Shown here piece after piece: positions 1 to 11,101 of a stretch of 64,000 nt of DNA. Position numbers and translations under genes: made by a program. How positions within the stretch are numbered: position 1 is the stretch's first letter; every line of letters begins with the position of its first letter. Source of the DNA: Saksenaea vasiformis B4078. Its lineage: Eukaryota; Mucoromycota; Mucoromycetes; Mucorales; Saksenaeaceae. A model generated the notes under the pieces. The model was not told where the DNA came from and did not search any database. It was given only the letters and a program-made list of their open reading frames with translations. The stretch lies in NCBI GenBank assembly GCA_000697055.1, contig JNDT01002282.1, positions 124,001 to 188,000 of the forward strand. Reading direction: 5' to 3'.

Positions 1-1861
1 TGTGCTAATCTGGCTTCCAAATTACGCAGTGCTTCTTCTTTAGTTAAAAGTTCTGCTCGCTTTTCTTGGATCTCGCGTTGAACTTTTTGTTCGATTTCAC
101 GGAGCTATATGTATCATGTTAAAGGTAAATAACACCACTTATATGTTATCTTCTACCTTTTCTTCTTCCTTCCTCAGTTGTTCTTCTTTCAATCGCACGC
201 TTTGGCTAGCCATATCTTCTGCATTCAATGATGCATCCCTACGTTATAGTATAAGTAATGTGCATATTGTTTATATATTTCCTACTCACTCAGCATCACC
301 ACCATTCACCGTACGGCTAAGTTTCTCAGTACGATAATTCTCATATAAGAAGTCGTGTGTTATTTCCTTCAGATCTTGCAAGTGGGAGCTACGTAATAGA
401 CAAGGTAAGGCATACATATTGTTGTTTCGTAAAGATAGTACCTTAGCAATGCAGATCTTAATCTACCAAAGTCAGAATGCTGGGGATTGTCAACTAGCAG
501 AGCGTCAGCATGTGCAAATTTGTGTTGAATCGGTTTACCTTCGACAGCTCCCCATGGGTATTGCCGCCCGCGGACGGTACGACCATTTACAACAATTTCT
601 TCATCACTACCAATAATGGCAAATGGCAAGAGAGCCTGTGCAATTTCCATCAGCGGACGTTGGTAGTTAGTGTCAACTACTTACCCTTAATTCACTGTTC
701 TCTTCAATGGTATCTTCGTCATCCTCTTCGACGTCGTAAGGGAAATTGTAAATAGGGATATTATAATGCTCGATATCTTCCATAATCTACATATCATCAG
801 ACTTTCTAGTCAAAAACTCCACCATGTACCTACCCTTCGTTTGAAATCTTTAAGTTCCTGCGGTGTAAGCGAGTCGGCACGTCCAACGACGGGAATGACA
901 TTAACACGCGGGCTCAGCCGACGCATCAGTTCAATATCAATCTCGCGCAGACTAAAACGCGATCCAGTTAGCAATGTTACCTTATTCAAACATGCAGGGA
1001 TACTGACGCGTGACCGGTGGGCGAAATGAAATACAGAAGCGCATGGACACGATTATCGCGAAACCTTGGGTTTCTCTTGATTCTGGATTCTTCTGCAAGG
1101 ATGTCGTCGTATTGTCTTTCCAGGTATCCAACGATTTCCTGGAAACTTTTTCATTTTGTTTTTGTTTTGGTATCAGTGGGATGCTAGGCTGTATGGGTAA
1201 CTAATTACCATCTTTCGTTGTCGATATTGTCACCAAAGCCGGGGGTATCCACAATAGTTAAGGAAATCCTACAGGTAGACCATGTAAGGAGAAGGTTAAA
1301 ATCACCAGAAACAACATTCCCCTAGTTTTTTGCTGCGTCCCCGTATCCTTTCCCCTTGATCCCGTGCGACTGGGTTTTCCCCCTTTCTTTTTTCTCTCTT
1401 TTGCCAACTACGAATTATGCAAATAAGAAAAAGAAGTCTCACCGAACACCATCTTCGTCAAGTTCTAAAAGAAAAATAAAAAAGCCATCAATGATCCAGT
1501 CCATGTTGCATTAATCAACTTACCCACTGACATGGGTTTAATTGTGATGCCCTCTTCATTATGTGCTTCTTCAGGGTTATCACACACTTTCTTAGCGAGA
1601 ACATTGGAGTTGCAAAGCGTGTTTACGAAAGTTGTGCGTCCAGTACCAGAGGCACCTGATATATAAGAATCGATGAATATAAATTCAATTGGCTTATAAA
1701 AACGGGATAAACTGTACCGACTACCATGAGTGTGAACTGGAACCCTTTTTTGACGTTCTTTCTGCGACCACCAAGTCTCTAAGGTGGGGAAAAAAGGGGG
1801 GAAAAGAGGAGAGGCGAATGAGTTCATCATCAATAAGGAATGTCATCTTTACATGAGCCAT
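1..1861 (-). CDS. CDC11: Septin, Cdc11/AspA type (C-terminus runs off the window)
   Basis: Septins are filament-forming GTPases that build rings and collars at the cell cortex in septation and polarised growth. The P-loop [15 protein letters not shown] lies at about 1615-1660; the Gly-Arg-Thr-Thr form is typical of the Cdc11/AspA subgroup rather than Cdc3, Cdc10 or Cdc12. The G4-like motif GRAD is near 880 and the septin-unique stretch [12 protein letters not shown] near 545-580. The first 110 bases encode a charged heptad-like coiled coil, as expected of a septin tail. The ATG chosen is at 1859-1861: a tiny first exon splices to an exon ending in MVVG, then to the P-loop exon across a phase-1 intron ending near 1660. 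At least five short introns are present. The stop codon lies outside the window. Family assignment is secure; the subgroup is inferred from the P-loop. Confidence 0.88.
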
Positions 1862-3050
1862 GGTTTAATGCTGGTAAATTGAAGTGTAAGAGAGACAGAA
1901 AAAAGATGGAACGCGATGTTAGTGAGACTTGGGGGTTTCTTAAAAGAAAAAAAAAAGGGTTATCAGTAAAGGGGGATAGCGAAGTTGGTGGAAGCAGAGT
2001 GGGGCGGGGTAACAAAGTGCTTTTCAATGTGCGAGCCGCGTGCAATATCGTCAATGCACGCCTACACATACCCCTTCTGTGCAAAGAAAATCTGTAACAG
2101 TAGGGCGGTTTATAAATCACTGAATTTCGATAAGATAGACACCATATTCTTCTGTTAACGTGAACGAAACGAAAAAAAAAAGAGATCAACATATCTGTTG
2201 TAGTTTGGACTTGGGACGAATGAAACATGCACAAAACGTGCACGGTCTGGATGCTATGCCGGACACAGACTTTGGGATATCCTTTTTTCCTTTGTCTTCC
2301 TTTTATGCTTCTGGAGTGCTTTGTTTCGATTCCCATGATTATCTCCTGTAGATGCAATGTTTGGAGAAGACAAACTGGTTACAAGTAGATGCAGTGCCAA
2401 ATGCATCATGCACATCTCTGTCCCGAGATAGGATACGAAGGAGATATAGACCAGCTAGGAATGATCCAAAAGCGTTATCCAGTAATTGCTTGTGTACATA
2501 CATTTACACCCAATCATTTGCATCTGTTCGTCTGTTGCGGTGGCAACATCGACGGTCCTTTCCAGAATCTGATATCATTACATTCGTCCTATATATACAT
2601 ATACATATACATATGTATATATATACATTTGGCACTTTTTAAACGATTGTTGCAGTTGATGTCTTTCCTACAAATTGCCGCCAACGATAATAAAGAAAAT
2701 GTACGCCGCGTCACGGCTTACTTTCTGTATTTGTTTCTTGAGATGTGATTGCCCATGTTGACAGAGCAGACTTCAAACGTGTTTTGAAATGACCGCATGG
2801 TTAACCGTACATTGAAACCTCAAACAACTCAACGTGCCCATGTTTTTCAATGAGAGCCCTAACAGCTAAGATCTTTGAAAGGTGTTTTTATAACATTGGC
2901 CTAGAAATCATGAACACAACGTTCAAGAATGTGACATGCCAAATCGGGTTTTTTGACCGTTCTTTTGCATTCATTACCTTTAAGCTCCGCACGAGGACGG
3001 CCGCAAATTACAACTGTTAACTGATTCCTACCACTTCTGTTTCTCTCGTC
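1862..3050. other. Divergent intergenic region with one unassigned short ORF
   Basis: This is the 5' region between the septin (-) and Coy1 (+) genes. It contains a TA/CATA microsatellite at about 2590-2625. A forward ORF at 2389-2748 contains a stretch (RYPVIACVHTFTPNHLHLF) that looks protein-like but that I cannot assign. It could be a relic exon or chance. No other gene was seen. Confidence 0.4.
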
Positions 3051-5833
3051 ATGGCGGCAATAGCTGACGATAGCAGCAGCTTCTCTTCAGCCATTCAGTT
3101 CTGGAAAAGTACCAACCTTCCTGCCCTACAGCGTGAACTAGACCAGCAAGGCTTGAACATCGTCGAAAATCAGAAAGATGGTCTTATTTCTCGGAAAAGG
3201 CTAGCAGAACAAACGAGAGGTATGGTGAACCGACCGGTTGGTGCCATTGCACCTTTTCCCCGCCGTCCTAGTTTATCCACAACGAATGAAGTGTTTTTAT
3301 AGAGTTCAAAAAGATACCGGATGAAAAGAAACTGCAACAGTTCAAAGTCCTGCTAAAAGGTACCGTCAACAGGTCCTTTGAAAAAGAAACTTAACTGGAA
3401 AGGGAATAGGTTATCAGTCAGAGATTGATAATATTACGCGTCGAACAAAGTTTTCCGAGAATGCTTTCCTTGCCGTGTACAAGATTTTGGTAGACGCTCC
3501 TGACCCGGTACCTCTCTTTGAAGCAGCTCTCGTAAGTCTTCCTTGTTTCTTTAAAAAAAAAGGATTACTGAACGCACTTATTTCTCACAACCTTGTAGGA
3601 TCAGAGCGTGCATGCAGTTAATCAACACGCCGCTGTTGAAGAGAATGAAAAACTACGAGCAGAACTTGAGGATGCACGTCAACAAGTTGCGCGTCTGGAA
3701 CAGGTGGAAAAGACCAATGCTGATCTACGACAAACAATTAAAAAGCTTGAAGCTTCGGTATGTACTACTATGAACTTATTATAAACTGATCTTTTGGACT
3801 AGGCAGAAGATAAAAGGTCTCAGGAAAGCGCTCAGAAAGAGCAGGAAATGAAAATTCAGTACAACGACAAGATTAGGTCATATAAAGAACGGTAAGCCTT
3901 TGACTAGCTTTTCATCCCATTCATTCATTTTTTTTATTATAGAGAGCATGACTTGCAACGCCAACTTAATCAAGCACTAGATCAGCTTACTCAACTTCGC
4001 CATACACATGAGGATACGCAAGCTCAATTGATAAGCCATAATCAAAAATATGGCAAGTCTAGAGATCAGTGATGGTGTGGAAACTTTACTCATGGTTGTA
4101 CATATAGATGGCGAGGTGGTAGGTAAGCTTGCAGAGCTGGATATAGTCAGTATGGATTTGGAGCGGGCCAACGCCAGAATTGTGGAGTTGGAGAGGAAAA
4201 ACGTAAGTGTGTCTTTTCTTTTTCTGCTTGACGATAAAACAGTAAGTAATAGTTGTTTCTCAGGACGACTTGCAGGAAGAAATAAATGAATTACAACAAT
4301 CAAGCGGGAAAAGTGAAACGTAAGGGACCAATGCAATGCTCACTGTTAAAAAAAAATAATGTGTGCCCGTTTTCAGAGACGTTGAAGTATCGACTCCTCA
4401 ACAGGAAGCAGAGATATCCAAGCTCATTAAAGACGTTGAAACCTACAAGGACCTTTATCAAAAAACAGATGCACGATTGACAAAGAGAATAAAGGATCTT
4501 ACAAACGAGGTCAAGACGTTGGTGAGTAGGAGTGCCTTGATCAGGAATGGTGCAGTTTGGTTAACGCATATCTGTAGACGGATGACGCGGAGAGCTTGAA
4601 AAAGAAACTGAAGGCATATGAGGACTATGATGAAATTAAGCGCGAGTTAGAGATTATGAAGGTAACTGGGATATACTCCGCAAAACTGGTGCTGATTTAT
4701 CAAGTTCGTTGAATTCTCAACTGGGGAAGATGGTGATGAAGAAAACTTTGACGCGAAGGATCTGCTCAATAAGGACCAGAAACTTCGCGATAGTCTTGAA
4801 GTGCGCTTGATGGAGAAGAACAAGAAACTGGAGACGAAGTATACACAAATGAAAGTATCATTCTCCGATATGCAACAAGACCTGCAGAGCAAGTCAACCG
4901 CATGCGAACAGCTTCAAGCCAGGGCGGAGGAGCAGGCCGCTTTAATTCAGAAACTGGAGGAGGATTTGTTACGTCTGGGTCAAAAGACGAATACAGACAA
5001 TTCGTTCATAGAGGCGTTAGTACGCACGCCATCCTCTACGAATATGAACGCGATCAGTGGTGGCCAGTCATCGCCGCGCTCGCCGGATTATAACTCGCCA
5101 CGTGTGAGCTATGATGCTTCGTCCACATCAGCAAACAAAGACGATAAGAGCATTCTTCCCATTGTTATGAATCAAAGAGATAGATTCCGTCAGCGCAACG
5201 CGGAGCTGGAAGAAAGGACACGCGAGCTGGAAGCTACATTGTTAAACATTCAGGGTGAGCTGGAGAGTCTGAAGGCGGACAACCTTAAGCTGTACGAGCG
5301 TTTAAAGTTTGTCCACGTATGGAAGGAAGAACAAAGTCGAGGTTTAGTCGTAAGTAACAGTTGTCGTCATTCTTCAAATCCTCATTTCATTAGAACCGTT
5401 CAACCACTGTCAACATGGGCAGTGGAGAACCTTCTGCGTCCCCATACCGTGATGCCAAAAAGACTAACGAGGACCCTACTGACAAGTACGGGAAGTTATA
5501 CGAGGAAAGTATGAATCCATTCATGCAATTTCATCGAAGGGTAAGTGATAGAACCAATGATTCGCTCTTAGCCCGAAATTTGATATACAGGAAGAAACAC
5601 GTCGGTACAATGCTATGAATCCTGCAGACAAACTATCGTACAATATCACGCGTGTCCTGTTCTCTCATCGATGGTCTCGTTATTTCTTAATCGTTTATTC
5701 CCTATTGCTTCATCTGCTTGTCGTTGTGACACTTTACCAATTGAACCTATGGGAATGCCGGCATGACCATGAAACATCCAACTTACCGACGAATGCTGAT
5801 ATGGCAGGGAGAATAATAGTGGAAGCACCGTAG
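3051..5833 (+). CDS. COY1: Golgin CASP/Coy1, tail-anchored coiled-coil Golgi protein
   Basis: CASP/Coy1 proteins sit on Golgi membranes by a C-terminal transmembrane helix and take part in intra-Golgi vesicle tethering. The ATG is at 3051 (MAAIADDSSSF, FWKSTNL). Introns interrupt the gene near 3220-3300, 3360-3430, 3530-3600, 3760-3800, 3890-3940, 4204-4265, 4320-4380, 4520-4580, 4660-4710, 5350-5393 and 5540-5590. Long Glu/Lys/Gln-rich coiled coil occupies most of the protein. The end has the family hallmark: an YRDAKKTNEDPTDKYGKLYEE-like linker, RYNAMNPADKLSYNITR, then one hydrophobic helix (YFLIVYSLLLHLLVVVTLY) and a short lumenal tail. All junctions checked keep the frame. It runs convergently with the next gene, 250 bp apart. 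Confidence 0.9.
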
Positions 5834-6085
5834 TAATTTTTTTCTTCCTTGCCAAGTTACACCCTTCATAGTAGTGATCTCTGCTTTTGTTCAGATCGAG
5901 CCAATGCACGCTAGCATCATAAATAATACAGTGTTTTCTTTTCTTTTTTTTTTTTTGCTGCTTCAGCAAAGATTTGATTCAATAAACAGAATGTTCACTA
6001 TTTCAACAAAAAGATCCGAGATCAAACGACGAAAATAGCCGTAATCGGTAACCATGCATTTCTTGATTTAGTAATGGGCAATGTA

Positions 6086-7294
6086 TTATGACAGCCTGTC
6101 ATATCGTTCCCTCGCCGTCCGCCAGCTCCGTGTTTTTGGAGATTCGTTGGGTATTGTTGTTGGTGTCCGTGATCCTAGGCCAGCTCGTTCCGTTCGGACA
6201 GTGGGGCAAATGGGTTCAAGAATGCCATCAGATCCTGTTCTGCCTAAACTTTGACCTTCTTGCCACCCCATACTCCGTAGCATGCGATTACCGACGCCTT
6301 GGACAGGTGTGTGTACTGTGGCAGGTGTATGCGGTTCGGAAGGGTTGGTTTCTGGTGGTTCTTTTGGTACATGATACCGAACTACTTTTTCAGGCAACAT
6401 TTTGCGTCGCAGGCTGGCACGGTCTACATAACCTGGCAGTGATTGCTTTCCTATTGAAAATTGTTTTCTCTGCCGACTAAGTTCTAATCGACGCATCTGT
6501 TCCAGTTCCTCCTTATTGCGGACCTGGTATGACGTTGCCGCCGGTGCTTTGACCTTTTTATCGTTATTAGTGTCCACAACGTTATTGTTCGTCTGACATT
6601 TGGTGCATGGTAAATGTTCATGGATATGGACCTCAAGTGTGGTGGATCCAATTTGTAATCGGTCCGAATGATGAAGCGTATGTGGTACACTGGCTGTTTT
6701 GGTGTCGGATAATCTTTGCCCGTTTAAAAACGTACCGTTCTGCGAACCGACATCAACCACGGACCAGGTACTATCGAAATAGATATGGCAATGGAACTTG
6801 CTTACGGCCATTTCTGGCAAGCGTAATCGTCTGTCCCAGTAACGATCACGGCCAACAGTCAGACCGTTTGCATCGACAAGAACAAGATGGTCAGGTGTCA
6901 GTACGTTGGATTCCGTGACAACAAGTCGCAACGTGGCATCACTTTCGGGTTCTTCATTCTCGTCATCGTCGCTTTCATGAATTAGCGTGACAGGAATATA
7001 CATTTTCGTTGTTTCATCGAATTTGGAATATTCTCCTGTCGATGTGTCGTACCAGAGATCCGTCTGCTCGTTATAAAAGTAACGTTGTTCTGGATAGACA
7101 TTCTCATAGTCGCCATACACCCACTGGTCTTCTGACCAGTACATGACCAAGCGTTTGTCGTGATCAACGTAACAGCCCGTCACCTCATCGTAACTCCATT
7201 CTTTTTCAATCGCTTTGTTTTTGTCTTTCTTACTGTCGCACGCTTCAAGGTAAGCATCGAGATCTTTGGCAAACGCATCCGAAGATTCAATCAT
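6086..7294 (-). CDS. AGGF1-like protein with OCRE-like, FHA and G-patch domains
   Basis: About 402 aa from the first ATG at 7292-7294. The open frame continues a further 48 bases upstream, so an unrecognised first exon is possible; a short ATG-led frame (MSDVNYNDAKKK) near 7490 is a candidate. The N-terminal third has repeated aromatic motifs (WSYDEVTGCYVD, FYNEQTDLWYDTSTGEY) of the OCRE type. An FHA domain follows (about residues 125-235: VGRDRYWDRRL, SKFHCHIYFD, VGSQNGTFLNG). A G-patch lies near the C-terminus (MLRSMGWQEGQSLGRTGSDG). This order matches animal AGGF1. FHA domains bind phosphothreonine and G-patches activate DEAH helicases, so a nuclear RNA-processing role is inferred. It lies in tandem with the GH3 gene. 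Confidence 0.82.
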   Translation of the reverse strand: MIESSDAFAKDLDAYLEACDSKKDKNKAIEKEWSYDEVTGCYVDHDKRLVMYWSEDQWVYGDYENVYPEQRYFYNEQTDLWYDTSTGEYSKFDETTKMYIPVTLIHESDDDENEEPESDATLRLVVTESNVLTPDHLVLVDANGLTVGRDRYWDRRLRLPEMAVSKFHCHIYFDSTWSVVDVGSQNGTFLNGQRLSDTKTASVPHTLHHSDRLQIGSTTLEVHIHEHLPCTKCQTNNNVVDTNNDKKVKAPAATSYQVRNKEELEQMRRLELSRQRKQFSIGKQSLPGYVDRASLRRKMLPEKVVRYHVPKEPPETNPSEPHTPATVHTPVQGVGNRMLRSMGWQEGQSLGRTGSDGILEPICPTVRTERAGLGSRTPTTIPNESPKTRSWRTARERYDRLS

Positions 7295-7580
7295 GAAGCG
7301 AGCGTGCCCGGGAAGTCCTCCTGGTGCGGACGGAAAAATCAAAATTTAAGACGCCATGACGTAAAACAGATAATGCACAACGGTGCGCAGAATGGCAAAA
7401 AATTTGCAGCAACAGTAGGATTTTTCCGAAGAGCTGGTATTAGTTTAGGGAATATCCTTCTTCTTTGCATCATTATAGTTAACGTCCGACATTGTACATC
7501 TATCCTATCACTGAAGAATGCTCGATCTATTTTACAGAGGAGAGAGAGATATAGTAACTTGGAACTACAGACTTTAGACT

Positions 7581-10151
7581 CTATTGGTACGAGGTGAGCC
7601 GGAAGGCTCTCCAATTTTCATAGCCTAGCCGTTGATAGAACCCGCGAATACTGACAAAATCTACGTATGCCTTCTGTACACCACGTTTCCTTAGTACCTC
7701 TGTTGCGTACGCGACAATACCCAAGCCTACACCACGTCCGCGTTCTTCTTCTGCTACGCCAACAAATCCAATGGCACCACTTTTAGGCCCAAACAGTGAT
7801 AGATCTGTCCAAAGCAGATCACAGCGTTGTGGGTGTGAAACATTGTTTGTATATATGATCAAACTAGCGACAACGCGTCCGTGTTCGCCGCCATCGCGAG
7901 CTACGATCAGATCCTGGAAATCGCCCAGCTCTGCAACAAGCTGGTACTTAGCACGCCATCGTGGGAAGTATCGATTTTGGAATGCATATAACTCCCAAAG
8001 CTGGTGAGGGAGTGGACGCCCAAACCAGATGTTATGATGCAGACACTTCTCAATACTTGACCGTACAGCTGGAAGGGGTGTCTGTGGGTTTCCCATCATG
8101 TCCCAAACAACATTAGTTTCAATAGCCCAGCCGCGATGTTTAAAGAAATTATGTGTGGAACTGTTGGTTTCGGGAATGCCAGGAAAAAATCGCGGATAGT
8201 TCGAACCTATTTTTACAGAATGGATTCCCTGCAAGCTCCAATGCTCCAATACAGCATTATGTAAACAAGAGCCAATCCCACGTCCTTGGTGTTTCGATGA
8301 AACCATGAAAATGAGAATTTGTCCAGCTCCGACTTTCCGGGGCAAAATCTGCGTTGCAACAAAGCCAAGCGTGGTACCACTGTGATCTCGCACGACAAAG
8401 TGTTTTGGCTTCGCTGTTTGAAGTAGCACGCGATTGAATTGTTCCATCGTCAAGGGCCAGTCCTCTCCAAAACTATCTTTCCACAGATTGTAAACGCCTG
8501 GCAGATCCTGGTGATTGTACTCCTCTGGTATCCATAGCGGTGAGTTTTGCTGTAGTACGCCAGGCAATGTCATGGGTAGGCGGCTGTGTGTTGTTATGTC
8601 GTCAAATAGAGAACGCACAGCAGCTCGATACGCAGGAGGTGTATCCTCATATGTCACTAAATACGTATCGATCGTCGGGAAAAGTATGAGATCATGAGGT
8701 TTCATAGTAGCAACAACAAGGAACCGTTTGGACAGTTTTTGTACTATTTGAACCATATTGACCTGAAATGGATGGAGATGTGCATTCGCCGTGCAAACAA
8801 TAACACAATCGGCTTCTTGGATAGTTTCGCTCAGATCAGACGTCTGCTCGTTGTAAATTATGTATTGCGTGTTTTGATGATAACGCAATAACTCCAAGTG
8901 AAATGAATCAAAGGATGGAATTGCAGCTAGTATCAGGAATTTGTCCGTACTAGACCGTGGAAGGGGGATCATATTAGTACGGTTGAGCAAGATAGTAGGA
9001 ATACGATCATATAAGCGCTCGCTCAACGCTTGGTGCTCAGCATTTCCTATTTGCGTAAGGTCGTGCTTTACAAGCACATTGTTCCACGACAAGAACCTGT
9101 CTTTGAGCTGCTGCACACGATGCAATGATTTCTTCAAACTGGTGCAGAGATCATGGTTTGCTCTTACTGCCTCATTCACACGTTCGATTCCGGTTTTCTG
9201 TTGTTCATAGACATGTGAAATTGTCACCATGTCATTTCCAGCGAGTAGCGCTAATTCTGCTGCTGCTGATGCTGCTGCTGCTATGCCCATGTTTTCCTTC
9301 ACCGCATCGTTATCGAGACTTTCTGTGATTATAACACCTTCATATCTCATGTTTTTCCTTAGGATACTGTGAACCACCTCATGCGATAGACTTGATACGC
9401 CGTCTTCTTCGTGGATGCTCTGGGTCAAGGAAATGTGTGGAACGATGACAGCTGCTGGGTAGGTGTTTTCTTTAGCTCGAAACGCATAGCGAAAGGGAAT
9501 CAATTCCTTTTCCTCTAGCTCATCCAATGAGCTGCGAATGACAGGTAATCCAGAAGGAGAGTCCATTTCGAGCATGCCACGACCAGGAAAGTACTTTATA
9601 CCAACTGCTACACCGGCGTTTTGATAACCTGCAATTTGCGCAACGCCAAGACGTGCTACCAGCTTTGACTCCTCATACGAAGACGGTGTATCAGTAATAT
9701 AACCTTCACCGTTATCGAACATAGGGCTCAAATTCCAATTGATGCCAAGAGTCAAAAGCTCTTTGGAGATAGCATATGCGACATCCCGTGCTGCGGACCA
9801 AGAGTCAAGTGCACGAAGAGCTGTGGCGCTGGGAAAGTAGGGCGCATCCTGACGTAGCCTTCTAATAGTATTATCTTCTTGATTGGCTGCAATAAGCAGA
9901 GGGCGTCTGTGACCAGCGTCATGTGCCAGCTTCTGCAATGAGAAGGTCAACTCTTGTACTTGCTGCGGCGACGCAATGTTGCGAGGAAAAAGAATGACGG
10001 CACCAAGGTTATGATTTCGAATGAGGTCAATGATCTCTGGACTTGGTTCCAAACCATGAAAGCCGCATATAAACAGTTGGCCAATATCTCGCTCTGGGAA
10101 GTTATTGGATGTCATAAAGGAGCGAAAAGGGCGGGCTATTCGACATTTCAT
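7581..10151 (-). CDS. GH3 (NagZ-like) domain fused to two GNAT acetyltransferase domains
   Basis: Intronless, about 856 aa from the ATG at 10149-10151. Residues 20-345 form a GH3 barrel of the beta-N-acetylglucosaminidase type. A linker domain of about 180 aa follows, then two GNAT folds with acetyl-CoA loops QGRGIG (about residue 640) and ERGRGVG (about residue 805). GH3-GNAT fusions occur in fungi and are thought to act on N-acetylglucosamine from chitin. Several active-site positions are altered here. The NagZ KH(F)PGHG motif reads KYFPGRG (about 186-192). The D-S-H loop that supplies the acid/base His reads D-S-P (about 197-199). The nucleophile motif S/T-D reads T-E-S-L (about 276-279). 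DQEGG reads NQEDN (about 90-94). Hydrolase activity is therefore doubtful, while the GNAT domains look intact. No signal peptide is evident, so it is probably intracellular. Confidence 0.85.
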   Translation of the reverse strand: MKCRIARPFRSFMTSNNFPERDIGQLFICGFHGLEPSPEIIDLIRNHNLGAVILFPRNIASPQQVQELTFSLQKLAHDAGHRRPLLIAANQEDNTIRRLRQDAPYFPSATALRALDSWSAARDVAYAISKELLTLGINWNLSPMFDNGEGYITDTPSSYEESKLVARLGVAQIAGYQNAGVAVGIKYFPGRGMLEMDSPSGLPVIRSSLDELEEKELIPFRYAFRAKENTYPAAVIVPHISLTQSIHEEDGVSSLSHEVVHSILRKNMRYEGVIITESLDNDAVKENMGIAAAASAAAELALLAGNDMVTISHVYEQQKTGIERVNEAVRANHDLCTSLKKSLHRVQQLKDRFLSWNNVLVKHDLTQIGNAEHQALSERLYDRIPTILLNRTNMIPLPRSSTDKFLILAAIPSFDSFHLELLRYHQNTQYIIYNEQTSDLSETIQEADCVIVCTANAHLHPFQVNMVQIVQKLSKRFLVVATMKPHDLILFPTIDTYLVTYEDTPPAYRAAVRSLFDDITTHSRLPMTLPGVLQQNSPLWIPEEYNHQDLPGVYNLWKDSFGEDWPLTMEQFNRVLLQTAKPKHFVVRDHSGTTLGFVATQILPRKVGAGQILIFMVSSKHQGRGIGSCLHNAVLEHWSLQGIHSVKIGSNYPRFFPGIPETNSSTHNFFKHRGWAIETNVVWDMMGNPQTPLPAVRSSIEKCLHHNIWFGRPLPHQLWELYAFQNRYFPRWRAKYQLVAELGDFQDLIVARDGGEHGRVVASLIIYTNNVSHPQRCDLLWTDLSLFGPKSGAIGFVGVAEEERGRGVGLGIVAYATEVLRKRGVQKAYVDFVSIRGFYQRLGYENWRAFRLTSYQ

Positions 10152-10516
10152 TGAGGTGCCACGAATTTCGTCGCACGCCGAACTCACGGAAACGGGATTG
10201 CGATTGCAAAGACATCAATTAAATTGCTGTTTCCTGTTCACACGGGCATATATTTCATTTCAAGGAACTGGTTGGATTTGGGCAAAAGACCAATTGTCTC
10301 CTCATCCAGTAACTGATGCCTCCTCGTTATCTCGCTGATTGGAAGATCAATTCTCTTTGGCGATTCATGTATCCAATGCGGGAACGAACTTAGATTGTGA
10401 AGCAAGTTTCACTGTGTCAAAGGAAGGTTTGCGAAACCCTATCAATGTTACTTAAAATGCCTCAACGGTGATATTCTCATTCATCAGCACTAACTTCCAT
10501 CCCTTTTGTCTTCTCT
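10152..10516. other. Divergent intergenic region
   Basis: This 365-bp 5' region lies between the GH3-GNAT gene (-) and the secreted protein gene (+). A pyrimidine-rich stretch precedes the ATG at 10517. No gene or clear TATA box was seen. Confidence 0.5.
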
Positions 10517-11101
10517 ATGCAGAAAAGCTCTTTGCTTTGCTTTTTCTTTCTCTACGCATTCCCGCCTTTTGGACAGACTTTTCATTTCTTAAACAACTTC
10601 ACCGGATCTGTGTTTCGTGTCGGGAGTCGTATTAGAGTAGCGTTCGATGTACCCGGGGATGATCTGATGGAAATCTATATAGCACCAGGAAACAACCGAG
10701 CCAACTCTACTTGGGTGCTTACTGGTAATCTGATCCTTTCGGCGGTGGTGGATTATGTGATACCTGAAGACACGCCTCCTCGCAAAGATTATTACCTAAT
10801 AGCTTCTGACTGCGCCCACCCAGAGAACACAACTGAGACCGGCCCGTTTGCAATACTACAGACGATTCCTAGTTCCACTACGACTATAGCGTCAATAACA
10901 ACAACATCTGCAGCTCTGACAGCATTATCTGCCTCTGTTTCCTCTTTCCAAACACCCACAACTGTAGCGATACCGGATCAAATGGACCATACATCAGATA
11001 TGTCCACACAACAAGTTACAGGAATCATTGTGGGATGTGGGATTGCGATCGCATTGGTAACGCTTCAAGGTTCTACAAAGTTGGGTGCTAAAACTATTTA
11101 G
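10517..11101 (+). CDS. Secreted Ser/Thr-rich cell-surface protein
   Basis: 194 aa in one exon, ATG at 10517. Residues 1-19 are a clear signal peptide (LLCFFFLYAFPPFGQ). Residues 25-115 form a beta-rich module resembling the fungal Kre9/Knh1-type extracellular domain: N-glycosylation sites NFTG, NST and NTT, a YYLIASD strand and one Cys. A Ser/Thr-rich stalk follows (about 118-155), then a hydrophobic segment (TGIIVGCGIAIALVTL). It is likely a GPI-anchored or single-pass wall protein. The reading ends soon after the hydrophobic segment, so an unrecognised intron and cytoplasmic tail are possible. Function unknown. Confidence 0.65.
   Translation: MQKSSLLCFFFLYAFPPFGQTFHFLNNFTGSVFRVGSRIRVAFDVPGDDLMEIYIAPGNNRANSTWVLTGNLILSAVVDYVIPEDTPPRKDYYLIASDCAHPENTTETGPFAILQTIPSSTTTIASITTTSAALTALSASVSSFQTPTTVAIPDQMDHTSDMSTQQVTGIIVGCGIAIALVTLQGSTKLGAKTI

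Noticed and set aside
1830..2357. Minus-strand 175-codon ORF upstream of the septin
   Set aside because: It overlaps the septin start and promoter, contains low-complexity Phe/Leu runs and has no family features.
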